Counted from the first letter of the stretch, positions 6,239-13,788 are shown. The stretch: DNA of 14,735 bases from Bacteroidales bacterium UBA2764 (GCA_002352705.1 DEIW01000047.1:1012-15746), one strand, 5' to 3'. Program-made: numbers and translations. The notes: generated by a model not told the origin, from the sequence alone.

Positions 6239-7435
6239 ATGAAAAAATTTTTGCTTGCTGCATGTGCTGTCTTTTTTACGCAGTTGTCAAGTGCGCAGAA
6301 GCTTAGCGAGTTAATGCGGCCGCTCCCTGCCGCAGTTAGTGCAGAAGCGGACATGCCTGCTGAAATGGCACAGAAATTTGAGGGGCTCAAAAAAGAGCGC
6401 CAACTCAAATACACCACAGCCCAGAAAGCCACCTCTGCTGCCTTGAAACCGAAAGTACAGCAATTGATGGCTCAATATCTGACAAAAGAAGGTGACACGT
6501 ACCAGATTAAATACAACGCTGCTGACAAGTATCGTATTTTCTTCCCGAAATACAAACTGCTCAATACCTCGCACGGACGCAGAAAATATGACACGGAAAG
6601 CAGTAAAGCATTCAATGTCAAAAAAGACCGTTTGTCCAATGCTATTATCCTGAATAACAACGAGATATACATTTTTAACAGGAAAGACAAGCAGGTTGAC
6701 ATGACCGAGTTTGTGTTTGAGACCAATAGCGATGCCATCGCCATGGAGGGCAATAAGATTATCCTGAAAGTCCCGGTGCTTGATTTGGCGGCAGGTAAAT
6801 ATCCGTGGGTACACAAAGTAGTTTGCCGGCATACTCCGTCAAATACACAATACACATTTGACATAGAGACCACCTGGAATAACGAGCTCAATCAATCCGG
6901 TTCTACCAACGCATTAGTGTTCGCCTCTATTAATAACGTAGATGGCAAAAAAATGGCATTGCTTTGTGATCTTGAGAGTCATAATCTGATGGTTGTCAAG
7001 TTGCCGTTGCTTATTAACGGAGAAGGCGTTGACGGAGCCAACGGGCGCAAGGGCAGTTACGGCGCTAACGGTATCAATCAAAGTTCTTATACAGACAAGG
7101 ATGGTAAGACCCACACGATTGCAGGCACATGCGCCAAGCCCGGCCAAGACGGTCAAGACGGCGGGAATGGAACCAACGGAGGTCATTTCCTGATATGCCT
7201 TACTCCGGATATGATTGACACATACGGGCTGGATTGCGTTGTTACTACCATTGACGGCGGAAAGGGCGGAAAAGGCGGAAAAGGCGGAGAAGGAGGCATT
7301 CACGGAAAAGGCAGTGGATGCACTGGAAAAGCTCCGGACGGGAAGGACGGGAAAGATGGTGTTGACGGCATACGCGGCGATTTCCTGTATGTTAATGCAG
7401 ATTGCTTATCTTTTTTTACCAAAGTATTACAATAA
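6239..7435 (+). CDS. Exported protein with collagen-like / glycine-ladder C-terminus
   Basis: 398 residues with signal peptide 1-19 (SSA19 then Gln20). Residues 21-110 are charged and helical. Residues 110-260 look beta-rich (for example AIILNNNEIYIFNR, GNKIILKVPVLDL). Glycine-periodic blocks follow at 263-280 (GVDGANGRKGSYGANG), 302-314 (GQDGQDGGNGTNG) and 340-380 (GGK repeats, then DGKDGKDGVDGIRG), separated by short beta segments. X and Y positions are Lys, Asp, Glu and Asn with almost no Pro, so a glycine-rich ladder (polyglycine-II-like) is as plausible as a collagen triple helix. Similar GG-x-GG-x ladders occur in other Bacteroidetes exported proteins. Likely an extended stalk or adhesive segment outside the inner membrane. 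Confidence 0.75.
   Translation: MKKFLLAACAVFFTQLSSAQKLSELMRPLPAAVSAEADMPAEMAQKFEGLKKERQLKYTTAQKATSAALKPKVQQLMAQYLTKEGDTYQIKYNAADKYRIFFPKYKLLNTSHGRRKYDTESSKAFNVKKDRLSNAIILNNNEIYIFNRKDKQVDMTEFVFETNSDAIAMEGNKIILKVPVLDLAAGKYPWVHKVVCRHTPSNTQYTFDIETTWNNELNQSGSTNALVFASINNVDGKKMALLCDLESHNLMVVKLPLLINGEGVDGANGRKGSYGANGINQSSYTDKDGKTHTIAGTCAKPGQDGQDGGNGTNGGHFLICLTPDMIDTYGLDCVVTTIDGGKGGKGGKGGEGGIHGKGSGCTGKAPDGKDGKDGVDGIRGDFLYVNADCLSFFTKVLQ
7256..7297 (+). repeat. 9-bp tandem repeat encoding GGK units
   Basis: Four units of GGCGGAAAx lie at 7256-7264, 7265-7273, 7274-7282 and 7283-7291, plus a partial unit to 7297. They are in frame, so unit gain or loss would change ladder length without a frameshift. 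This is a likely site of length variation between strains. Confidence 0.75.
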
Positions 7436-7440
7436 GGAGG
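7434..7440 (+). promoter_or_regulatory. Canonical Shine-Dalgarno site overlapping the stop codon
   Basis: AAGGAGG overlaps the TAA stop (7433-7435) of the glycine-ladder gene, 4 nt before the ATG at 7445. Strong sites are uncommon in this phylum, and most genes here lack one, so this one probably couples translation of the two genes. Confidence 0.7.
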
Positions 7441-7444
7441 TTTT

Positions 7445-8776
7445 ATGAAACACAAGATATTGATACTGACGCTACTCGCCTGCCTCGTTAATACTATTCA
7501 AGCGCAAGAAGCCAAAAAAGATTCCGTTAGTACATACTTCCGGAATGCTCTCACCCAGATGATGATTTATCATCCGGAAGATGAATTCGGTTATGATGTT
7601 TACAAGATATTCAATGAGCTTCCCATACAAGAGAAATACGATAACCATGACCTTGACATCAAGGTTATAGACAATTCGAAAATTAGCGGAGTAGCCGGTA
7701 AACCGAAAGGAGGACTGCATCGCCAGACGTATGGAGGCAGCATGGTACTCACAGGCGATGAAAAGCAAAAGAACGCAGATGCCCTGCTTAAGTTACTCAA
7801 TGACGCAGATGTAGGCAAGCGCATCGTGGCAAAATGGTTCAACCTCACCGGGGAGACTTTGCAGGATGCGCATTTCTCCACCAAAGTATTGGAAGACCGA
7901 AGCGATTATAACGCCACGATGCTTGACGTTGTAAAGGCCCGGAATACGATAGAAGGAACAGCCGCACTTCAGAACGTCAGCGAAGAACTGATCACCCACT
8001 CGTTTGTGCTAATCAGCGACATGACTTATATCACAGCTGAAAACCGGGCTGACGCCACTAAAACGACGTTCGCTGTCATTGGCGGAATATTTGACGCCCT
8101 TTCCGGAGGAAACAGCGGACGAAGACTTGCAGAAAATGTGGGGGATATTGCTGATAAGTTTACCGGATTTAAGGTCTTTACCCATTCGTATCTGTATCAG
8201 TTAGTATGGAACGATAGTATAGCTAATATATTTTACGACAAGTATTATACTTCTGAACCCAATCCGGAGCGCATTCGCGCATTCCTTGCAGACGAGACTA
8301 CATTCAAAGTCAAATATCTGGGTAATGAATCTGCTAATTACGAGAAAACGACAACTCAAGGCCAGTACTCACGAGAAGACTTACTGCAAATGATTACCGC
8401 CCGGTCTATCGACCTCAACGTAGCCAAATTGCAGAAACGTTTTGACGCGTTCCGTGTAAGCGCTCCTATTACAACCATCGAGTACGACAAAAAGGGTAAC
8501 ATTTCCGGTTTCCGTGCACAAATCGGCGTCAAGGAAGGCGTAGAAGATGACATAGACTACGAAGTATTAAGATGCGTATACGAAAAGGGACGTATCAAGT
8601 ACAACCGGGTTGCTGTTCTAAAACCCGTAAAGAACCAGATATGGGACAACCGTTTTAATGCGCTGATTGAGAATGACGAAGATGGCAATACCGCCGGCAC
8701 TCTCTTTAAAATAAAAGACAAAACAGATGCGTCCAAAGTGTATATCGGCATGCTCATCCGCCAAATCAAAGGATAA
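7445..8776 (+). CDS. Conserved exported Bacteroidales protein of unknown function
   Basis: 443 residues with signal peptide 1-20 (IQA20 then Gln21). I recall Bacteroides proteins sharing its landmarks: GTAALQNVSEELITHSFVLI (171-190), IGGIFDALSGG (212-222), GFKVFTHSYLYQLVWND (241-257), and VLKPVKNQIWDNR (391-403). Residues 356-395 (AQIGVKEGVEDDIDYEVL) resemble the small C-terminal beta domain of FlgT-type proteins, where an IG..GV turn precedes a Y/F-E-V strand. Residues 205-240 are Gly/Ala-rich and could touch a membrane. No enzyme motif is visible. The start is fixed by the signal peptide and a strong ribosome site. I infer an envelope protein acting with its neighbours. Confidence 0.7.
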   Translation: MKHKILILTLLACLVNTIQAQEAKKDSVSTYFRNALTQMMIYHPEDEFGYDVYKIFNELPIQEKYDNHDLDIKVIDNSKISGVAGKPKGGLHRQTYGGSMVLTGDEKQKNADALLKLLNDADVGKRIVAKWFNLTGETLQDAHFSTKVLEDRSDYNATMLDVVKARNTIEGTAALQNVSEELITHSFVLISDMTYITAENRADATKTTFAVIGGIFDALSGGNSGRRLAENVGDIADKFTGFKVFTHSYLYQLVWNDSIANIFYDKYYTSEPNPERIRAFLADETTFKVKYLGNESANYEKTTTQGQYSREDLLQMITARSIDLNVAKLQKRFDAFRVSAPITTIEYDKKGNISGFRAQIGVKEGVEDDIDYEVLRCVYEKGRIKYNRVAVLKPVKNQIWDNRFNALIENDEDGNTAGTLFKIKDKTDASKVYIGMLIRQIKG

Positions 8777-8798
8777 TAATTTCTTATTATACAAACAA

Positions 8799-10229
8799 AT
8801 GAAAAAACGATTAGTTTTATGTTTACTTGCTATTGCATGCGTCGTTTCTGGCGCCATGGCTCAAGCAATAGCCAAATCGAAAGCGAACAAAGACACTGAG
8901 CACTGGCGTTATGAACTGCAGGCTGCTGTAGGACAAGCCCCTCACGGATGTGCATTGGTTCGCGTGTGGTCCTATTCCAAGAATGCAAATGTAGCCACAA
9001 TGCAAGCCGGCAAAAATGCAGTACATGGAATCCTGTTTATGGGCTATCCTCCTTCAGCAGACGGAAGACGTATCCCGGGGCGTGACCCGCTGATTACTGA
9101 CAGAGTCAAAGAAGAGCAATATGCCGACTTCTTTGACAAGTTCTTTGCCGACAACGGAGACTTCCAACGCTACGTATCCTATGTAGGAAACGGAATGCCG
9201 GACCAAGCACCTATCAAAATCGGCAAGGAATACAAAGTGCCTATCCTCGTTACGGTTATGGTTGATGAACTGCGTAAACGTCTGGAACAAGAAGGCATCT
9301 TAGCCAAGATGGAAGAGGTAATGAAAGGAAAGATGCCTACTATCATGGTAGTACCAAGCGCTATGTGGTGCAACAAGAACGGTTTCTTGCAAGTCTTCGA
9401 CAATCAAGGCAAAAAAGAATATGTGCCGGATTACGAGAAAGCATTGCTGAGTTCTACTGATTTATCAGTTGCCATCAACACCATTAACACCCTCATGGCT
9501 AATCGCGGTTTCCCGCTCAAAGACCTGGAGGCTTCCCTCAAAACCATCAAAAGCGAGAGTGCCGAGGATGCTATGATGACTTCCAAGAGCGGAGAAGCTA
9601 TTGCCGAATCACCTATAGATATCCTGCGTCGCGTTGCCAAAGCGGACATATGGGTTGAAATAGAATGGTTCACCACGCCTCAAAAAGGCGGAAGTCAGGT
9701 TAGTCTGACTTATAGTATGAATGCATTGGATGCCTACTCCGATGTAGTGGTAGCCGGTGTGCCTCCCACTACAGGACAAGCCGAATACACCTCCAAGTTC
9801 CAACTTCCTATTGCCATGGAGAGCGCTATCGGCGGACAATTCGATCCATTCTGCAAAAGTCTGATGAGCTATTTCGACAAGCTGAACAAAGACGGACGCG
9901 CTATCAAGATGCGTATTCTGACATGGGATGGCTTTGAGGACGGATTGATGACAGAATATGACGGCGATGAACTTCACGAGATTATCGAGGATTGGGTTGC
10001 TAACAATACCATGAACGGTAAGTTCGGTTCTCCGGACATCAGTCCCTCCGGCAACCGGATGACGATTGAGCAGGTTCGTATCCCTCTGCAGAACGAGAAG
10101 GGACGTGACTTGGATGCCCGTTCTTGGGCGCGCGGATTACAGAAAATGCTCCGCAACAAGTACTCTATTGAAAGCAATCTATCTTCGAAAGGATTAGGTC
10201 AACTTCAACTCATTATAGGAGGAAAGTAG
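8799..10229 (+). CDS. Exported DUF6175-family protein with extra N-terminal domain
   Basis: 476 residues from the ATG at 8799. An in-frame ATG at 8727 would add 24 non-signal residues and overlap the previous gene, so 8799 is chosen: it yields a clean signal peptide (1-21, AMA21 then Gln22). Residues 36-165 form one domain (YELQAAVGQAPHG, ALVRVWSYSKN, NAVHGILFMGY, GKEYKVPILVTVM). I recall this as a separate small protein in Bacteroides. Residues 180-476 match DUF6175: PTIMVVPSAMWC, ANRGFPLKDLEASL, DAMMTSKSG, SPIDILRRVAKADI, EQVRIPLQNEKG, DARSWARGLQK. Both parts look periplasmic or outer-membrane associated. No catalytic residues are known for the family. Family assignment is from memory of its conserved motifs. 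Confidence 0.75.
   Translation: MKKRLVLCLLAIACVVSGAMAQAIAKSKANKDTEHWRYELQAAVGQAPHGCALVRVWSYSKNANVATMQAGKNAVHGILFMGYPPSADGRRIPGRDPLITDRVKEEQYADFFDKFFADNGDFQRYVSYVGNGMPDQAPIKIGKEYKVPILVTVMVDELRKRLEQEGILAKMEEVMKGKMPTIMVVPSAMWCNKNGFLQVFDNQGKKEYVPDYEKALLSSTDLSVAINTINTLMANRGFPLKDLEASLKTIKSESAEDAMMTSKSGEAIAESPIDILRRVAKADIWVEIEWFTTPQKGGSQVSLTYSMNALDAYSDVVVAGVPPTTGQAEYTSKFQLPIAMESAIGGQFDPFCKSLMSYFDKLNKDGRAIKMRILTWDGFEDGLMTEYDGDELHEIIEDWVANNTMNGKFGSPDISPSGNRMTIEQVRIPLQNEKGRDLDARSWARGLQKMLRNKYSIESNLSSKGLGQLQLIIGGK
10217..10222 (+). promoter_or_regulatory. Canonical Shine-Dalgarno site for the last gene of the unit
   Basis: AGGAGG sits 8 nt before the ATG at 10231 and is inside the final codons of the DUF6175 gene, whose stop is one base before that ATG. 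The arrangement points to coupled translation of the last two genes. Confidence 0.7.
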
Positions 10230-10230
10230 T

Positions 10231-11253
10231 ATGAAAAAGAAACTGATTGTATGCATCCTTTGCACATTGCTGGGACTGCCTTCTTTTGCCCAAGAGAACC
10301 GTTTGAATGATCAGGAACGTGTTGCGTTAACTCCTATTGTGCTGGATGATAATATCCCGGCAGGAGCCCACAAACAATTGGAGAACAAGATGACGCAGAT
10401 AGCCGCAAAGAGCGGATGCTCGGCTATCAGCAACAGTCGTTTTGTAATCACTTGTTCTGCAGATATTCTCACCAAAGACATCACCCCCACTGCTCCACCG
10501 CAGCACGCCTACACCGTAGCGCTTAATTTTTATGTGGGCGATGGTGTAGAGGGACGCCTCTTTTCTTCATACACCATAGAGTGCAAAGGCGTGGGAACGA
10601 CCCCGGACAAAGCATATATCAATGCTCTGAAGAATGTACGGGTGAATGACCCGGGATTCAAAGCCATGATTGATAAAGGCAAGAAAGAGATTATCGCCTA
10701 CTACAATACGTATTGCGATATTATCATTGCTGACGCACAGACGATGGTGAAAAAGCATGAGTACTCCGGTGCTATTGACCTCCTCACCAGCGTACCCTTG
10801 GTATGCGAATCATGCTATCGGAGAGCACAGGACGAGAGTCTGTTAGCATATCAGGCATGGCGCGACGAGGTATGTATGATGGCGTTAAACAAAGCGCAAG
10901 CCGCTTGGGCTACACGCGACGCAAAGGCAGCTGCCGCAGCTCTGGAATTCATTCCTACTGACGGGGCATGTGTCAATGAAGCCAACGCACTCAAAAGAGA
11001 TATCGCGTCCAGGCTGGATGCCAAAGAGCGCGAGGAATGGGAATTCAAGATGCGCCAATATGAAGACCAGGCAGCACAGGAGCAAGAGACTCTCGAACAA
11101 GAGACCAATCAGCCCTCCACCAACAACGTAGCCGTATCTGCTCAGAAAAAGAAGAATCTCCAAGCAGCCACTAACGCTGTATCCGAGAAGACAGAGGAGG
11201 TGAACGCACCTGCCAAGCCCAAGTACCAAGTCAAAGGAAAATGGTTTAAGTAG
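10231..11253 (+). CDS. Conserved exported Bacteroidales protein with CsgG/FlgT-like N-terminus and helical C-terminus
   Basis: 340 residues, signal peptide 1-20 (SFA20 then Gln21). Residues 28-160 are alpha/beta: ERVALTPIVLDDNIPAGAHK, LENKMTQIAAKSGCSAI, SRFVITCSADILTKDITPTA, then AYTVALNFYVGDG and a helix ending IIAYYNTYCD. The layout resembles the nucleotide-free CsgG/FlgT-type domains, an inference at low confidence. Residues 165-270 hold TPR-like pairs (HEYSGAIDLLTSVP, CESCYRRAQD) with Cys192 and Cys195. Residues 265-330 are Glu/Gln/Lys-rich, probably coiled and then disordered. I recall this protein beside DUF6175 genes in Bacteroides. It ends 28 bp before the unit's terminator stem. Confidence 0.7.
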   Translation: MKKKLIVCILCTLLGLPSFAQENRLNDQERVALTPIVLDDNIPAGAHKQLENKMTQIAAKSGCSAISNSRFVITCSADILTKDITPTAPPQHAYTVALNFYVGDGVEGRLFSSYTIECKGVGTTPDKAYINALKNVRVNDPGFKAMIDKGKKEIIAYYNTYCDIIIADAQTMVKKHEYSGAIDLLTSVPLVCESCYRRAQDESLLAYQAWRDEVCMMALNKAQAAWATRDAKAAAAALEFIPTDGACVNEANALKRDIASRLDAKEREEWEFKMRQYEDQAAQEQETLEQETNQPSTNNVAVSAQKKKNLQAATNAVSEKTEEVNAPAKPKYQVKGKWFK

Positions 11254-11281
11254 GACTGCCGTCAAAAGACATAGGTTTTAC

Positions 11282-11316
11282 AAAAACGAGCTCGTCATCC
11301 CGACGAACTCGTTTTT
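11282..11316 (+). terminator. Strong terminator of the eleven-gene unit
   Basis: AAAAACGAG (11282-11290) pairs with CTCGTTTTT (11308-11316). After one C/A mismatch the stem continues TCGTC (11292-11296) with GACGA (11302-11306), loop ATCCC. The A- and T-runs on each side make it potentially bidirectional. Confidence 0.9.
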
Positions 11317-11436
11317 ACATATAACAAACAATCTCTATTACTCACTATTCGTAGTGATTTGTTATCTATACTACAAACATCGTGCCAAAGTCTTTTTGAT
11401 AAAAATAATTTAAAAAATCATTTTATTCCAAAAATA

Positions 11437-11468
11437 TTTGCATATCTCGCAGAAAAGTTGTACCTTTG
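11437..11468 (+). promoter_or_regulatory. Bacteroidetes-type promoter of the acyltransferase-Fur-peptidase unit
   Basis: TTTG (11437-11440), a 20-bp spacer, and TACCTTTG (11461-11468) match the phylum consensus exactly. Transcription would start near 11475, a leader of about 16 nt before the ATG at 11491. This rules out the earlier in-frame ATG at 11359. Confidence 0.9.
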
Positions 11469-11490
11469 CACACAATTTTGCACTTCGGCA

Positions 11491-12621
11491 ATGGCTGTTG
11501 AGATACGAAAAATACAAACCAAGCGTGAGTTGGAGAGTTTTATCCGGTTTGCAAACGACCTGTATGCAGGAAATCCGTGTTACTGTCCTCCTTTGTTTTT
11601 CGATGAGATGAATTGCTTTGACCCGAAGCAAAATCCCGCTCTGGAGGTATGTGATTACCAGTTATGGATGGCATACCGTGACAACAAGCCTGTAGGACGT
11701 ATAGCGGGAATCATCAACCGCCGGGCCAACGAGACATGGAAGGTTAAAAAAGTACGCTTCGGATGGTTTGATTTCATTGACGACCTTGAGGTAAGCAAAG
11801 CGCTCCTTGACACAGTATCGAAATGGGGAAAAGAACAAGGGATGGAATTTATCAACGGTCCTGTAGGATTCACGGATTTCGACCATGAGGGATTACTGAT
11901 TAGCGGATACGAATATCCGGCCGTAATGGCATCTCTCTATAATTATCCGTACTACGTACGGCATATAGAAAACTACAATTTGACAAAAGAGGCAGACTGG
12001 TTTGAATTCCAAGTATACCCACCCAAACAATGTCCGGACCGGTTGGAGCGGATTGCCAATCTGGTAAAAGAGCGTTCGCACGTACACGTAGATAAAGTAA
12101 AGAACTCGCGTGAGCTCGTACGCAAATACGGCATCGAATATATGGATGTGATTGATACCGCCTACCAGAAACTCTATAATTTCCAGCCGATGACCGATGC
12201 GCAGAAGAATTACTACAAGAACATGTATTTCCCTCTTCTGAACTTCGATTTTGTAACCATCGTTGTAAACGAGAATAATGAGATAGTAGGAGTTGGATTG
12301 GGTATGCCGGATATCTCCGACGCATTGCGCAAATGTGGAGGGAAATTACTTCCTTTCGGTTGGTATCACCTCATCAAGGCGCTAAAAGCGAAAAAGATGG
12401 ACGCCTTCAGTTTCCTCCTGATTGCCATCCGTCCGGATTACCAAGACAAAGGCATCAACGCGCTTTTTTTCCAAGACCAGATACCCTATATCAACCAATA
12501 CGGTATCAAACGTCTGGAGACCACCAGTATTTTGGAGACGAACACCAAGAATATAGCTAATTTCACTCAGTTTGACCACAAGCGCCACAAACAACACCGC
12601 GCCTATATCAAGCCTCTCTAA
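11491..12621 (+). CDS. GNAT-fold acyltransferase-like protein (YghO-like)
   Basis: 376 residues from the ATG at 11491. An in-frame ATG at 11359 lies upstream of the promoter and is rejected. The protein is cytoplasmic. Motifs: KRELESFIRFANDLYAGNP (11-29), a typical N-terminus of the two-lobe Bacteroidetes family; VGRIAGIINRRAN (68-80), the acyl-CoA-binding strand-loop region of the GNAT fold; then FGWFDFIDD (90-98) and INGPVGFTDFDHEGLLI (121-137). The C-terminal half holds a second GNAT-like lobe ending ETTSILETNTKNIANF. The substrate is unknown for this family. The stop overlaps the start of the Fur-family gene by one base (TAATG), so the two are translationally coupled. Confidence 0.75.
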   Translation: MAVEIRKIQTKRELESFIRFANDLYAGNPCYCPPLFFDEMNCFDPKQNPALEVCDYQLWMAYRDNKPVGRIAGIINRRANETWKVKKVRFGWFDFIDDLEVSKALLDTVSKWGKEQGMEFINGPVGFTDFDHEGLLISGYEYPAVMASLYNYPYYVRHIENYNLTKEADWFEFQVYPPKQCPDRLERIANLVKERSHVHVDKVKNSRELVRKYGIEYMDVIDTAYQKLYNFQPMTDAQKNYYKNMYFPLLNFDFVTIVVNENNEIVGVGLGMPDISDALRKCGGKLLPFGWYHLIKALKAKKMDAFSFLLIAIRPDYQDKGINALFFQDQIPYINQYGIKRLETTSILETNTKNIANFTQFDHKRHKQHRAYIKPL

Positions 12622-13085
12622 TGGCGAGTACAAACAAGACATATGAAATAGCGTTAGCGAAACTGAATGCTTATATCAAAGAGAAAGGATTGCGTGTATC
12701 ACCGGTGCGTAAGATGGTTTTGGAAGAAATATGTCTCTTCCGTCAATCATTTACCGCAGACGAACTGACACAAGCCTGCGCAAAATACTACATATCGACA
12801 GGAACCATATATAACGCATTATCATTATTCGTTGCGGCACAGATTTTGAATGCCATAAACCGGCAACCGGGCAGGACTTCTGTAGAATACGAATTAACGA
12901 TAGGTACCCACTCCAAGATACAAATCGTTTGCACAAAATGCGGTAGAGTGACAACCCTTCACGACAAGAAGTTGGAAGAACTCATTAAAGATCACAAATA
13001 CGCCAACTTTAACCCTGTCCGGTATACAATGCATATGTATGGAGAATGCAAACACTGCCGGAGTCCTAAAAGGAAAGAAGAATAA
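12621..13085 (+). CDS. Fur-family transcriptional regulator with reduced metal-sensing sites
   Basis: 154 residues. Residues 10-80 are the winged helix-turn-helix (GLRVSPVRKMVLEEI, SFTADELTQACAKYYISTGTIYNALSLF); Tyr64 aligns with the DNA-contacting Tyr of Fur, but the next Arg is Asn65. Residues 85-147 are the dimerisation domain with both CxxC pairs of the structural zinc site: Cys104/Cys107 and Cys143/Cys146. The His-rich stretch usual before the first CxxC is reduced to His97 (TIGTHSKIQIVC), and the acidic residue after it is Thr. It therefore probably folds with structural zinc but may not sense iron in the usual way. It overlaps the acyltransferase stop and is 5 bp from the peptidase gene. 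Its target genes are unknown; it could regulate its own operon. Confidence 0.85.
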   Translation: MASTNKTYEIALAKLNAYIKEKGLRVSPVRKMVLEEICLFRQSFTADELTQACAKYYISTGTIYNALSLFVAAQILNAINRQPGRTSVEYELTIGTHSKIQIVCTKCGRVTTLHDKKLEELIKDHKYANFNPVRYTMHMYGECKHCRSPKRKEE

Positions 13086-13090
13086 AACAT

Positions 13091-13777
13091 ATGAGTACAT
13101 TATCAATATATTGGATATTATTTATCGGCATAGCCATCATCAGCTGGATTGTATCCTACTCTCTTGAGCAGAAATTCAAGAAATACAGTAAAGAGAGTTT
13201 GCCGATGACGGGAAAGGAAGTAGCGGAAAAGATGCTTCACGACCACGGGATAATGGATGTTCAGATTACCTGTATTGACGGTCAATTGACCGATCATTAT
13301 AATCCGGCAAACAAGACCGTCAACCTCTCCAAAGATGTCTATCATGGGGCAAACATAGCAGCCGCAGCTGTAGCCGCTCATGAGTGCGGTCATGCAGTAC
13401 AGCACGAAGTAGCATATGCTCCTCTGAAGATGCGTTCCGCTCTTGTGCCGGTAGTATCATTCGCCAGCCATTGGATGACATGGATATTGTTGATTGGTAT
13501 GCTGACAGTAGAGACCTTTCCCCAATTGCTGATGGTGGGTATCGCGCTTTTTGCTACAACTACCCTTTTCTCCTTTATCACCCTACCGGTAGAAGTAGAT
13601 GCCAGTCGCCGTGCTGTCAACTGGCTTCAAGAAGCAGGTATCACCAATCGGGAGACAACAGAGATGGCGTCCGATGCGCTCCATAGCGCTGCGTACACTT
13701 ACGTAGTAGCCGCTCTCAGCTCCTTAGCGACATTGGTATATTACATACTGATACTGATGGGAGGAAGAAGAAATTGA
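13091..13777 (+). CDS. Membrane zinc metallopeptidase (Zn_peptidase_2 / YugP family)
   Basis: 228 residues, the usual length for this family. Helix 1 is at 4-23. A soluble stretch then carries NPANKTVNLSKDVYHG and the catalytic HECGHAVQH: His97 and His101 bind zinc and Glu98 is the general base. LPVEVDASRRA (165-175) provides the likely third ligand, Glu168, and the conserved SRRA. Further helices are at about 117-137, 145-165 and 200-222. It would cleave peptides or proteins at the inner membrane; the natural substrate is unknown. The start is 5 bp after the Fur-family stop and has only a weak purine-rich upstream region. The tRNA begins 11 nt after its stop. Confidence 0.9.
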   Translation: MSTLSIYWILFIGIAIISWIVSYSLEQKFKKYSKESLPMTGKEVAEKMLHDHGIMDVQITCIDGQLTDHYNPANKTVNLSKDVYHGANIAAAAVAAHECGHAVQHEVAYAPLKMRSALVPVVSFASHWMTWILLIGMLTVETFPQLLMVGIALFATTTLFSFITLPVEVDASRRAVNWLQEAGITNRETTEMASDALHSAAYTYVVAALSSLATLVYYILILMGGRRN

Positions 13778-13788
13778 TTTTTATACAA

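Noticed and set aside
7000..7400. CRISPR or non-coding repeat reading of the short repeats
   Set aside because: The repeats are 9-bp, in frame and encode Gly-x-x ladders; there are no spacers.
8727..8798. Upstream in-frame ATG for the DUF6175 gene
   Set aside because: It would overlap the previous gene by 50 bp and bury the signal peptide; the ATG at 8799 gives a normal export signal.
11359..11490. Upstream in-frame ATG for the acyltransferase-like gene
   Set aside because: The consensus promoter (11437-11468) lies inside that extension, so the message starts after it.
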